Below are positions 33,496 to 42,658 of a stretch of 64,000 bases of DNA, in pieces (position 1 is the first letter of the stretch; every line of letters starts with the position of its first letter). The stretch is from Nitrospirota bacterium. Its GTDB lineage: Bacteria > Nitrospirota > Thermodesulfovibrionia > Thermodesulfovibrionales > JdFR-88. The stretch is taken from positions 1 through 64,000 of the forward strand of contig JAKBYX010000001.1 of assembly GCA_021840255.1 (NCBI GenBank), in the 5' to 3' direction. The position numbers and the translations under genes were made by a program. The notes beneath the pieces were generated by a model that did not search any database, was not told the DNA's origin, and worked only from the letters and a program-made list of their open reading frames with translations.

Positions 33496-34572
33496 ATGAA
33501 AAGACAGCTTTCATTTTTCCTGGCCGTTTCAATGGCGATGATAGTGCTCTATGTTGTCATCCAGTTCGCGGTACCGGCGGACACCGCCAAGGGTACCGAG
33601 GAACTCTGGATCCCTCCGGGCACCACGTTCCGGCAGGCGGCGGGTATTCTTAAAAACAAGGGATATATAGGCGATGCCGGGCTTTTTGTCATCGCCGCGA
33701 GGATCACGGGGGCAGACAGGGACCTCAAGGCGGGCTATTACGTCCTGAACGGCGAAATGTCCCCATGGTTCATATTCCAGATGCTAAAAAACGGCAAGAT
33801 GCTCAAGAACCTTGTGACAATAGTGGAAGGCGACAGTCTGCTGGAGATAAGGAAGAAGCTCGTGGAGAAAGATATCATGAGCCCGGCGGATTTTGACCGC
33901 CTTGCCACCGGCAAGGCATTTCTTGCAAAATTGCATATAGACGCCCCTTCGCTTGAAGGCTATCTGTTTCCAGCCACGTATTCATTCCCGAAGGGGGAAC
34001 CCGCGGAGCTGGTATTTACGGAGATGGTGAACCGTTTGATGCAGGAATATGACGGAAAGCTCCAGGCCAGGGCCCAGCAGGAAGGCCTTGACCTCAACAG
34101 CGTCCTCACCATGGCCTCCATTGTAGAGAGGGAAGCGGTAAAGGATTCAGAAAGGCCCATCATTGCGGCAGTCTTCTACAACAGGCTGAAAAAAGGAATG
34201 CCCCTGCAGGCCGACCCCACGGCGGTTTACGGAGTAAAGCCGTTTTGTGAGGGAGTCACCAGCCAGGACATCAAGAGGTGCACGAAATATAACACTTACA
34301 AGATAAAGGGGCTTCCCCCGGGGCCCATCGACTCACCAGGGTTGAAGTCAATAGAAGCGGCCCTCTACCCCGCGCGGGTGGATTACCTTTATTTCGAATC
34401 TAACTATGACGGCACACATACCTTCTCTGACGATTATGAGCAGCACAAGATAGCCATACTGAATTCAAGGGAGGAGCTCAAGGAAAGGCAGGACGCCCTG
34501 ATAAACGGGGAAGAGATAAATGAGGGAAACGGACAAAAAACAAGAGAAGTGGCTAAAGGGAAAGTACAGTGA
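33496..34572 (+). CDS. mltG: Endolytic transglycosylase MltG
   Basis: N-terminal TM, LEGYLFPATYSF, ASIVEREAVKDSERPIIAAVFYNRLKKGMPLQADPTAVYG, GLPPGPIDSPGLKSIEAAL. Confidence 0.95.
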   Translation: MKRQLSFFLAVSMAMIVLYVVIQFAVPADTAKGTEELWIPPGTTFRQAAGILKNKGYIGDAGLFVIAARITGADRDLKAGYYVLNGEMSPWFIFQMLKNGKMLKNLVTIVEGDSLLEIRKKLVEKDIMSPADFDRLATGKAFLAKLHIDAPSLEGYLFPATYSFPKGEPAELVFTEMVNRLMQEYDGKLQARAQQEGLDLNSVLTMASIVEREAVKDSERPIIAAVFYNRLKKGMPLQADPTAVYGVKPFCEGVTSQDIKRCTKYNTYKIKGLPPGPIDSPGLKSIEAALYPARVDYLYFESNYDGTHTFSDDYEQHKIAILNSREELKERQDALINGEEINEGNGQKTREVAKGKVQ

Positions 34573-35621
34573 AAACCAGGCAGATAAGAATAGGTAATGT
34601 CCCCGTAGGCGGCGGGAACCCCGTATCCGTCCAATCCATGACCAATACGGACACAAGAGACACCGGCGCCACGCTGAAACAGATCCGGGCATTGGCAAAG
34701 GCGGGCTGCGACATCATGAGGGTGGCCGTGCCGGATATGGAGGCCGCAAAGGCGCTTGGCGCAATAAAAAAAGACTCCCCCCTGCCCGTTGTCGCCGACA
34801 TACATTTTGACTGGAGACTGGCCCTGGAGGCACTGGAGCAGGGAGTTGACGGACTCAGGATAAATCCGGGCAACATTGGGGCCGGGTGGAAACTGAAAGA
34901 GGTGGTGCTGGCGCTTAAGGACAGGCAGATACCAGTCCGGGTGGGTGTGAACGCGGGGTCACTTGAAAAGGGCCTGCTGGCAAAATACGGCCGCCCCTCC
35001 GCCAAGGCGCTGGTCGAGAGCGCGCTGAAGGAGATATCGCTGCTGGAGGGGCTTGGCTTTCACCTTGTAAAGGTCTCCCTTAAGGCCTCCAACGTGCCCA
35101 CAACGGTGGAGGCTTACAGGCTGTTCTCGAAAAAAGCGGACTACCCCCTGCACATAGGCATATCGGAGGCCGGCCCGCCTTCGGTCGGCACCGTAAAAAG
35201 CGCGGTAGGCCTGGGCGTGCTTCTGTCCGAGGGCATCGGGGACACGATGCGTGTATCGCTTACCGGCAACCCGGTCAATGAGGTACGTGTGGCCCTGCAG
35301 ATACTGGAGAGCCTTGGGCTAAGACAGCCGGGGGTGGAATTGGTCTCCTGTCCCACATGCGGGCGCACGACCATAGATATCGAAAAGCTGGCCACCATGG
35401 CTGAGAAGAAGCTGCGCGGGCTCAGGCTGCCCCGGCCCGTGAAGGTGGCGGTGATGGGGTGTGTCGTGAACGGGCCCGGAGAGGCCAAGGAGGCGGATTT
35501 CGGCATCACGGGGGCAAAGGGCATGGGAATGCTCTTTAAAAAAGGAAAGCTTTTAAGGACCGTAAAGGAAGATGAACTCTTGAAAGAGCTTATCAAGGAG
35601 GTCGGCAAATGGAAACCATAA
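34569..35621 (+). CDS. ispG: 4-hydroxy-3-methylbut-2-enyl diphosphate synthase
   Basis: VGGGNPVSVQSMTNTDTRD, INPGNIG, VSCPTCGRTTID, VMGCVVNGPGEAKEADFGITGAKG. Confidence 0.96.
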   Translation: MKTRQIRIGNVPVGGGNPVSVQSMTNTDTRDTGATLKQIRALAKAGCDIMRVAVPDMEAAKALGAIKKDSPLPVVADIHFDWRLALEALEQGVDGLRINPGNIGAGWKLKEVVLALKDRQIPVRVGVNAGSLEKGLLAKYGRPSAKALVESALKEISLLEGLGFHLVKVSLKASNVPTTVEAYRLFSKKADYPLHIGISEAGPPSVGTVKSAVGLGVLLSEGIGDTMRVSLTGNPVNEVRVALQILESLGLRQPGVELVSCPTCGRTTIDIEKLATMAEKKLRGLRLPRPVKVAVMGCVVNGPGEAKEADFGITGAKGMGMLFKKGKLLRTVKEDELLKELIKEVGKWKP

Positions 35622-35648
35622 GGGATATCAGCAAATGGAAACCATAAG
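35605..35648 (+). repeat. 18-bp direct repeat (GCAAATGGAAACCATAAG) with 26-bp period spanning the ispG stop and panC start
   Basis: Exact copies at 35605-35622 and 35631-35648. Confidence 0.95.
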
Positions 35649-36489
35649 ACTGGCCCGTGTGATGCGGGAGACCGCCATAAAGGAAAAGAGGAACGGGAAA
35701 TCCATCGGATTCGTGCCGACCATGGGCGCCCTGCATGAAGGACACTTGTCCCTGCTGAGAACGGCAAGGGCTGAAAACGATATCGTCGTGGCAAGCATAT
35801 TCGTAAACCCCACCCAGTTTTCCCCGGGGGAGGATTTCGACCGTTATCCGAGGTCCGTGGGAGACGACCTGGAGAAACTGGAAGGCCTGGCCGACCTCGT
35901 GTTCCTGCCTGAGAAGGAAACCATGTACCCGCCTGATTTTTCCACCAGGGTCGAAATAGAGGGAATGTCCGGGGCCATGTGCGGGCCGTTCAGACCGGGC
36001 CATTTCCAGGGCGTGGCAACGGTGGTGCTGAAACTCTTTAACATAGTCCAGCCGTCCAGGGCCTATTTCGGGCAAAAGGATTACCAGCAGGCCGCTATCA
36101 TCAAAAGGATGGCCAGGGACCTGGACCTGCCCCTGGAGGTGATAGTCTGCCCGACAGTGAGAGAGTCCGGCGGGCTGGCCTTGAGCTCCAGGAACGCATA
36201 TCTCAAGCCGGAGGAAAGGAAGGCGGCTGCCGCCCTCTACCGCGCCCTTCAGGCAGGAGCAAAAGCGCTAAAGGAGGGGCAGAGGGAGGCGGGCCTGATC
36301 GGAGGGATCATGCGCAAGGCGCTCTCTGAAGAACCGCTCGTCAGCCAGGTACAGTACATATCCGCATATGACGCTGAAACACTGAAAGAACTTGTAATCA
36401 TTGAAAAAAACAACGTGGTTTTGGCTGGAGCGGTGGTTGTGGGGACAACCAGGCTTATAGACAACCTTCTGGTAAATGATTTAAAATAA
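35635..36489 (+). CDS. panC: Pantoate-beta-alanine ligase
   Basis: GFVPTMGALHEGHLSLLRTAR, VNPTQFSPGEDFDRYPR, FGQKDYQQ, ALSSRNAYL. Confidence 0.97.
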   Translation: METIRLARVMRETAIKEKRNGKSIGFVPTMGALHEGHLSLLRTARAENDIVVASIFVNPTQFSPGEDFDRYPRSVGDDLEKLEGLADLVFLPEKETMYPPDFSTRVEIEGMSGAMCGPFRPGHFQGVATVVLKLFNIVQPSRAYFGQKDYQQAAIIKRMARDLDLPLEVIVCPTVRESGGLALSSRNAYLKPEERKAAAALYRALQAGAKALKEGQREAGLIGGIMRKALSEEPLVSQVQYISAYDAETLKELVIIEKNNVVLAGAVVVGTTRLIDNLLVNDLK

Positions 36490-36855
36490 ATGCAAAGGGA
36501 AAAAAATCAGACAAAAATGTTAAACAGGGTCCATATACAGATACTAGACAATCCGGCCAACTGGATTCCGGGCACGGATTCAGGCTTCGGCGAACAGGAG
36601 CAAAACCAGCTGATAGCCAACGAGTTGAGAAACGACCTCAACTACAACTATCCTTCTGTGACGAGCGTTGAATATATAGACCTTTTCAATGACGACGCGG
36701 ATGGCTTCTCCGAAATAAGGGAACTGCTGAACCAGGGTATCATAACCGCGCCCATTGTGCTTATAAACGGCGTACCCAAGATACACGGGGGCATACCCTC
36801 AACACTCATAAAAGTCGAAGTGGAGAAGATAATCTCCTCCGGCCCACTGCACTGA
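36490..36855 (+). CDS. Thioredoxin-fold-like conserved protein without CxxC
   Basis: YPSVTSVEYIDLFNDDADGFSEIRELLNQGIITAPIVLINGVPKIHGGIPSTLIKVEVEKII; cis-Pro-like TAPIVLING. Confidence 0.5.
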   Translation: MQREKNQTKMLNRVHIQILDNPANWIPGTDSGFGEQEQNQLIANELRNDLNYNYPSVTSVEYIDLFNDDADGFSEIRELLNQGIITAPIVLINGVPKIHGGIPSTLIKVEVEKIISSGPLH

Positions 36856-36931
36856 ACAAGCAAAAACAAAAAGAAAAAGCAAAAAGCCGTCCCCTGAAAA
36901 TTTTGCTAGCGAGTCCCGTCATACACAAAAC

Positions 36932-36966
36932 AAAAACCTTTCCCCGGCAAAGAGAAAGGGGTTTTT
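36932..36966. terminator. Probable Rho-independent terminator
   Basis: AAAAACCTTTCCCCGGCAAAGAGAAAGGGGTTTTT. Confidence 0.6.
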
Positions 36967-37075
36967 GGGGACGCGCCGCATTGAAAGAAGGTCCGGCTTT
37001 TCCAAAGAATCTTTTTAGGAAATTTTTTTCTTTTTTATAAAAACAGGGGCGCCATACGCAGAGGTGAAATAAAAA

Positions 37076-37258
37076 ATGGCAATAGACGCGAAGATCGAAG
37101 GCAACAAGCTTATCATCACATGCGACCTGGAGGAGCCCACTCCAAGCGCTTCAGGCAAGACGCTCGTGGTAGCCAGCACGCGGGGGAACATGAAGACATC
37201 CGTCACGATAGACGGAAAAGCATTGATCATCGGACTGAACGCTTACATTTACAAATAG
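37076..37258 (+). CDS. Small conserved hypothetical protein (60 aa)
   Basis: MAIDAKIEGNKLIITCDLEEPTPSASGKTLVVASTRGNMKTSVTIDGKALIIGLNAYIYK; positioned after a terminator. Confidence 0.6.
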   Translation: MAIDAKIEGNKLIITCDLEEPTPSASGKTLVVASTRGNMKTSVTIDGKALIIGLNAYIYK

Positions 37259-37393
37259 GATAGAACGGGGGGCATATTTCTGGAAAATGCAGTGGAATGT
37301 GCCCCCAGCAGAAAGGTAGGCTTGCATCCGGCAGTAGGTCACAAATTCATACCTTGCACTGCCTGCATTTTCAATTTAAAATCAGGCATCCCA

Positions 37394-37759
37394 TTACTCC
37401 AGGCTTTCGTAGCCTGCCTGATCGAACGCCGGCGTACAGACCGCATAGAAGACCAGGTCATTTCCGCCGGAGTTCGATATCTGCTGGGCGCAGCCGGCCG
37501 GGATAAAAACCACGTCGCCAGGCCTGACCTCCTGTACTGGCATGTTGCCTATCTTCACAATTCCAGTCCCTTCCATTATCAGATATCTTTCCTCGATCCC
37601 ATGCAGCCTGTGCGCCTTGGTGGTAACGCCAGGCAAAACGCGCGCCCTGGCTATGGAGACGGCCCTGTCGGCCTCCGTGTTCCAGGATTCCACGATGTAG
37701 CATCCCTCCGGGATGAAAAATTCCTTGTGGGAGCCGGCGCGTGATATGATCGGTTCCAT
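37394..37759 (-). CDS. Cupin domain protein
   Basis: ARVLPGVTTKAHRLHGIEERYLIMEGTGIVKIGNMPVQEVRPGDVVFIPAGCAQQISNSG. Confidence 0.85.
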   Translation of the reverse strand: MEPIISRAGSHKEFFIPEGCYIVESWNTEADRAVSIARARVLPGVTTKAHRLHGIEERYLIMEGTGIVKIGNMPVQEVRPGDVVFIPAGCAQQISNSGGNDLVFYAVCTPAFDQAGYESLE

Positions 37760-37886
37760 TCCTCCCGCTCCTTTTTAAACAGAAATTCAAACTGCATTAT
37801 AAAACATTTTATTTTTTGCCTTGAAAGATTTTTATGCAAAGCGAGGATGAGCGGATTTTTAGAATTGGGGCCTTGCAAAAAACACG

Positions 37887-38834
37887 CTAGATACCCGGAT
37901 GCTCCGTTATATCGACGGGGATCCCCGTCCTCTCTTTAAGGACCAGCCTCAATACCTTCCCGTTTATCGGATGGTAGTTTTGCCAGAGCAGAAGCCATCT
38001 GGCTATGGCATCATAAGGGTCTTCTTCCCTTTTCAGGTAGTCCCTGTGCGCCTCCACATAGATGTCGCCGTTTCTCACCCCCACCTTCACGGGCTGATAG
38101 ATTATCGTGACCAGCGTGCCCTCGGGCACCATATCAAACAGTTGCTCTATATCCCGGCCGTAGAGCCTTATGCACCCGTGGCTGGCCCTGAGGCCCACGC
38201 AAAAAGGCCTGTTGGTGCCATGTATCAGATAAGTGGGCCGTGAAAGCCGGAGGGCGAAACGCCCCATCGGGTTATCGGGGCCGGGCGGGATGAAGAGCGG
38301 AAGTTCAGGGTCCTGCTTCCTTATGGAAGCAGGCACATACCAGGCGGGATTTTTGATCTTCTGCACAACGCGGTAAGTCCCCGGCGGTGTGCCGAACCCT
38401 TCCATGCCAATGCCTATGGGGAATGTCACGACGGAAAGGTTTTTTTTGTCTTTTTTGTCTTTCAGACCTTTATTTTTAAAGTAATAATAAAGCCTCATCT
38501 CGGCAATGTTTACGACGATGCCTTTGTGCGGCGCGTCGGGGAGCACCTTGAGACCGGGAATTCTCAGGACCGTACCCTTATCGGGCACCCAGGGGTCCAC
38601 ATGCGGGTTGGCATCAGTTATCTCATTGTAACCAACATCATACCTCGGTGCCAGTTCAACAAGTGACTCGTCTCCTTTGATCACATGCGTATGCATGGCA
38701 CCTATCAGGGTATTCTGAGGACTGAACAGGAAGGGCTTTTTGTTTTCCAGGACGGTGCTGTGCGCGCCCGCGTGAGCAATGGGCAGAACAGCCAGCAAGC
38801 AAATGGTCAAAAGAAGGAACTTCATTGCGCGCAT
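37887..38834 (-). CDS. L,D-transpeptidase (ErfK/YbiS family) with LysM-like N-terminus
   Basis: Signal peptide; IHGTNRPFCVGLRASHGCIRLYGRDIEQLFDMV catalytic motif. Confidence 0.92.
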   Translation of the reverse strand: MRAMKFLLLTICLLAVLPIAHAGAHSTVLENKKPFLFSPQNTLIGAMHTHVIKGDESLVELAPRYDVGYNEITDANPHVDPWVPDKGTVLRIPGLKVLPDAPHKGIVVNIAEMRLYYYFKNKGLKDKKDKKNLSVVTFPIGIGMEGFGTPPGTYRVVQKIKNPAWYVPASIRKQDPELPLFIPPGPDNPMGRFALRLSRPTYLIHGTNRPFCVGLRASHGCIRLYGRDIEQLFDMVPEGTLVTIIYQPVKVGVRNGDIYVEAHRDYLKREEDPYDAIARWLLLWQNYHPINGKVLRLVLKERTGIPVDITEHPGI

Positions 38835-38945
38835 TTTTTTATTTTCTACCCGAAGGCCGGGCTTGTCAATCGCACAGGAGCAGAAAGAAAACAAAAACCC
38901 TCATCCTGCTATAATAGCGCATATTTGCGATGCCGCTTGTTTTGT

Positions 38946-38974
38946 AATGAATCACCCTGCAGCAAGCCGCAGGG
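38946..38974. repeat. REP-like palindromic element, copy A
   Basis: AATGAATCACCCTGCAGCAAGCCGCAGGG; second diverged copy at 42680. Confidence 0.55.
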
Positions 38975-39005
38975 AAGTTAAAAATATAAATTTCATTTTT
39001 TTGAT

Positions 39006-42000
39006 TTGTCCCATGGGGGGATAGTGAGAGATTTTCAGGCGCCTCCGGCAAAGATAACGCGCCCGGTTATTTCAGGTTTTTTCCCGAGAGAAAAACTTTT
39101 CAGTTCCCTGGATTCGATGAGGGAGAATCCTGCCATATGGGTGTCCGGCCCCGCCGGGGCCGGAAAGACAACACTGATCGCCAGCTATCTGAGTTCCCGC
39201 AAGATTCCTCACCTCTGGTACCAGATCGACAAGACAGACGCTGACCCGGCCTCTTTTTTTTACTACATGGGACTGGCCGCGGGGAAACCGGAGGGCAAAA
39301 ACAAAAGATCCCGAAAACAACAAAAACCCCTGCCCCTGTTCACGGCGGAATACACAGGCGGGCTCTCAGCATTTATTGCAAACTATTTCGAGAACCTGTA
39401 CGGCAGGCTAAAACCTCCGTACATCATTGTGTTTGATAATTGTCATGAGGTCCAGGAGGGCCCGCTTTTCGAGGAGATAACCGCCAAAGCCATCCTCCTC
39501 ATTCCCCCCGGGATCCAGTGCATACTGATAAGCCGTTATGACCCCCCTGCCCGGCTGGTATACCTGCTTTCAAATAGAAATATGGAGTCCATCGGCTGGG
39601 AAGATATAAAGTTCGGACTTAGCGAGTCCGAGGTATTCGTCAATACTCACGGCAAAAAAACCATACCCATGGACATACTGCAAAAGCTGCACGAAAAAAC
39701 CCGGGGCTGGGCGGCAGGGCTGGTGCTTCTGATGCGGGAGATGAAGATGGAGGACGCGCCGGAATCGCTTGCCTCTGTCCGGCCTGAAAAGATATTCGAT
39801 TATTTTGCCGGTGAAATACTTGGGAAAATGGACAGAATGACCGTGGAGTTCCTTTTGAAGGCGTCATTTCTTCCCAGGATACCGGCCAGCCTGGCAGAAA
39901 AGATCACCGGGCTCGAAGCGGCCGGGAAAATTCTTGCAGGCCTCAGCCGCAGCAATTATTTCATTGAGAGGCGCAATGTACCGCCCGTTTACCAGATACA
40001 TCCTCTCTTCAGGGAGTTCCTGAACGCCAAAGCAGCGGAGACCTATTCAAAGGAAGAGATCTCTGCCGCAAAAAGGGCCGGGGCGGCGCTGCTTGAGGAT
40101 GCGGGCCAGATAGAGGACGCGGCGGAGCTTTGGATGGAGTGCGAAGACTGGGAGGCGCTTTCCGCACTCGCCCTGAAAAACGCCGAAGCGCTTATGAACC
40201 AGGGTCGGGCCAGGACTCTGGAAGGGTGGATATCAAGACTTCCAGCTAAAAAACTGCTTGAGAGCCCGCCATGGCTTTTCTTTTGGCTGGGCGTATGCCG
40301 GATGGCATTTGATCCGGCCCAGGCAAGGAGCCACCTGGAAAAGGCCTTGCAGCAATTCGTCTCCGGGGGGGATTTGACCGGCACTCTCCTTTCATGGTCC
40401 TTTATCGTGGACAGCTATCTCTACGAGTGGGACGATTTTTCCACTCTCGGCGCCTGGATAGACCGCATTTACTCGCTCATGGGTCCAGGCTTCCGGTTCC
40501 CGTCCATTCAGATCGAGGCCAAGGTGGCCTCCAGCATGATGTGCGCCATGGTGTCTTGCCGTCCGGGGCACCCTGATGCTGAAAAATGGGCGGGAAAAGC
40601 GCTTAAGCTCTCAAAGGGTTTTGGAGACCCGGCCAGCCAGGTCCAGACGAGCACTTTCGCCACATATTTTTACGGCTGGAGGGGAGATTTCAAAAAATCC
40701 GTTCTTTTAACGGAAGATATCCGCGAGGTGGCCGCATTGCCGGATATCTCGCCGCTTTTCAAGATCGGCTGGCTGGGTCTTCATGCCATAAATAATCTTT
40801 TTATTACTCCTTCTCCGGAGACGGCGCTCGAAAATCTGTCTATCGGGAGCGAACTTGCGGAAAAGACGGGTGTGCACGTCTGGGACCAACACTGGGTGGT
40901 GGTCGGGGCCTTCGCCGCGCTCATGAATGGAGATTTTAAAAAAGCCGATGAGTTCCTTTACGGCCAGAAAAGGGCAAACATCCGCGGCAGGATCGGTTTG
41001 AGCCACTTTTTTTTCGTTTTGGCATACCGCGAATTCATGGGCGGCAACCTGGTGCAGGCCGCCGCCCATGCCGAGGCCTCGCTTAAATATGCCAATGAAA
41101 CGAAATATCCTTATGCGGAGGCGCTGTGCTATTTCGAATCCGCGCAGATAAAACACGCGCTGGGTCTGCTGGGAGAGGCAGAAGAGCATCTTCGATCTGT
41201 AGAATCGCTGTCCACCGGCTCCAGGATGTTCGATTTCATGTGCGCTTTGGCGCGGGCGCAGTTCTCCTTTGACAAGGGGGAGGAAGCGCAGGGCTTGGCA
41301 TTTCTTCGTGAAGGGTTTCGCATGGGACGGCAACAGAATTATTTCAGTTTCACCTGGTGGTGGGACCCGCCGGTAATGGCCGCGCTTTGCGCAAAGGCCC
41401 TTCAGGCGGAAATAGAGCCGCACTATGCGCGGGAGCTTGTACGCAAACGGGGCTTAACAGAGTACGCCGCGCCGGTAGAAGTGGAGAACTGGCCGTGGCC
41501 GGTTAAAGTCTACACGCTTGGGGAATTTCGTGTGGTCATAGCCGGTACGAAATCGCTGGAGCCCCACGGCAAGCCGCAGCAAAAGCCCCTGCTGCTTTTA
41601 AAATTGCTGATCGCCCTGGGCCATAAGGACACCCCCGAAGAAAAGATCATAGATTATCTCTGGCCTGACGCCGAGGGCGATCTGGCGCACAAGTCTTGCG
41701 AGATAACCTGTTTGCGTTTAAGGCGGATAATCGGAGACAAGGCCATTCGTGTGAGCGGAGGCCTGGTTTCCCTGGATGAAAAACACTGCTGGACGGATTT
41801 AAAGTCCATCATGCAGGTCATGGAGCAGGCCGAAAGCTTATGGAAAAGTGGTGTGAAAACCGGCGTCGAGGCCGAAGCAGTCTCTCTTTCCAAAAAAGCA
41901 ATGGACCTCACCCAAAAAGCCATCGGCCTGCACAAGGGAGACTTTTTGCCATCGGACCCGTTGCAGCCATGGGCAATGGCGGCGCGGGAGCGCACCAAAA

Positions 42001-42266
42001 ACAGGCTCCTTGGTCTGGTCACAAAGGCCGGCAAATATCTGATGCGGGCCGGGCAATTTGAAGCTGCTGTAGAAATGTTCGAAAAGGGCCTGGAATTGGA
42101 CAGCCTGGTTGAAGAACTTTACCAGAACCTGATGCTGTGCCAGATAGCCCTTGGCAGGCGTGGCGAGGCGGCCAGGGCCTATGAAAAATGCCGGAAGGCG
42201 CTTTCCGAAATCCTGGGACTCAATCCTTCCCCCACGACTGAAAAGATTTACAAATCCATTTTTTAA
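39006..42266 (+). CDS. MalT/LAL-like ATPase transcriptional regulator with C-terminal wHTH and BTAD domain
   Basis: Walker A SGPAGAGKTTLIASYLSSR, YIIVFDNCHEV, helical repeats, C-terminal KVYTLGEFRVVIAG...LLLLKLLIALG...LWPDAEGDLAHKSCEITCLRLRRIIG then BTAD. Start may be GTG 39024. Confidence 0.85.
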   Translation: MSHGGIVRDFQAPPAKITRPVISGFFPREKLFSSLDSMRENPAIWVSGPAGAGKTTLIASYLSSRKIPHLWYQIDKTDADPASFFYYMGLAAGKPEGKNKRSRKQQKPLPLFTAEYTGGLSAFIANYFENLYGRLKPPYIIVFDNCHEVQEGPLFEEITAKAILLIPPGIQCILISRYDPPARLVYLLSNRNMESIGWEDIKFGLSESEVFVNTHGKKTIPMDILQKLHEKTRGWAAGLVLLMREMKMEDAPESLASVRPEKIFDYFAGEILGKMDRMTVEFLLKASFLPRIPASLAEKITGLEAAGKILAGLSRSNYFIERRNVPPVYQIHPLFREFLNAKAAETYSKEEISAAKRAGAALLEDAGQIEDAAELWMECEDWEALSALALKNAEALMNQGRARTLEGWISRLPAKKLLESPPWLFFWLGVCRMAFDPAQARSHLEKALQQFVSGGDLTGTLLSWSFIVDSYLYEWDDFSTLGAWIDRIYSLMGPGFRFPSIQIEAKVASSMMCAMVSCRPGHPDAEKWAGKALKLSKGFGDPASQVQTSTFATYFYGWRGDFKKSVLLTEDIREVAALPDISPLFKIGWLGLHAINNLFITPSPETALENLSIGSELAEKTGVHVWDQHWVVVGAFAALMNGDFKKADEFLYGQKRANIRGRIGLSHFFFVLAYREFMGGNLVQAAAHAEASLKYANETKYPYAEALCYFESAQIKHALGLLGEAEEHLRSVESLSTGSRMFDFMCALARAQFSFDKGEEAQGLAFLREGFRMGRQQNYFSFTWWWDPPVMAALCAKALQAEIEPHYARELVRKRGLTEYAAPVEVENWPWPVKVYTLGEFRVVIAGTKSLEPHGKPQQKPLLLLKLLIALGHKDTPEEKIIDYLWPDAEGDLAHKSCEITCLRLRRIIGDKAIRVSGGLVSLDEKHCWTDLKSIMQVMEQAESLWKSGVKTGVEAEAVSLSKKAMDLTQKAIGLHKGDFLPSDPLQPWAMAARERTKNRLLGLVTKAGKYLMRAGQFEAAVEMFEKGLELDSLVEELYQNLMLCQIALGRRGEAARAYEKCRKALSEILGLNPSPTTEKIYKSIF

Positions 42267-42284
42267 AATTCTTGCCTATCCATT

Positions 42285-42306
42285 TCATCTGTAGGTCATC
42301 TGTAGG
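42285..42306 (+). promoter_or_regulatory. Exact 11-bp tandem direct repeat; candidate regulator operator
   Basis: TCATCTGTAGG TCATCTGTAGG, 19 bp after the regulator stop and about 83 bp before the small ORF. Confidence 0.5.
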
Positions 42307-42388
42307 TTGCCGCGTGTTTTGATATCCGTGCGGGCCTTCATGTCTTCGAGTGCCGGACTTTGGCCCCGGAAAGCAGGGGAGACATATT

Positions 42389-42592
42389 GTGGAAAGCTAC
42401 ATAATCCGCATTTACAGGCGGGACACCCTGAACCCTGACAGCGTTTCGGGTCTTGTGGAGGGCTCGTCCCTGAAAAAGCCGGTCGTCTTTTCGAGCATCA
42501 GGGAAATTCTGGATGTTTTAAGAAAATCCACGGAAGCGGACCTGGCATCCAAAAAAACCGGGCCACCCAAATATAAGGATTATGACGAATAG
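42389..42592 (+). CDS. Small conserved hypothetical protein (67 aa, VESYIIRIYRRD...)
   Basis: GTG start after AGGGGAG; second partial copy at 45793. Confidence 0.65.
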   Translation: MESYIIRIYRRDTLNPDSVSGLVEGSSLKKPVVFSSIREILDVLRKSTEADLASKKTGPPKYKDYDE

Positions 42593-42628
42593 AATTTAAG
42601 GCAAAAGTTTAAAAAAAATTTTCCAGAA

Positions 42629-42646
42629 GGGGATTTTCACGTCCCC
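42629..42646 (+). promoter_or_regulatory. Leader hairpin before lipoprotein 1 RBS
   Basis: GGGGATTTTCACGTCCCC; same structure at 46058-46074. Confidence 0.45.
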
Positions 42647-42658
42647 AGGGAGGAACAC

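Noticed and set aside
37262-37310. GGGGGCATA...TGTGCCCCC hairpin as terminator
   Set aside because: Good stem but no following U tract and a long loop; not called.
39006-42266. BTAD/NACHT-like ATPase as an antiphage NLR-type defence protein
   Set aside because: The C-terminal wHTH-BTAD and the LAL-like layout fit a transcription regulator; no effector domain or neighbouring defence genes.
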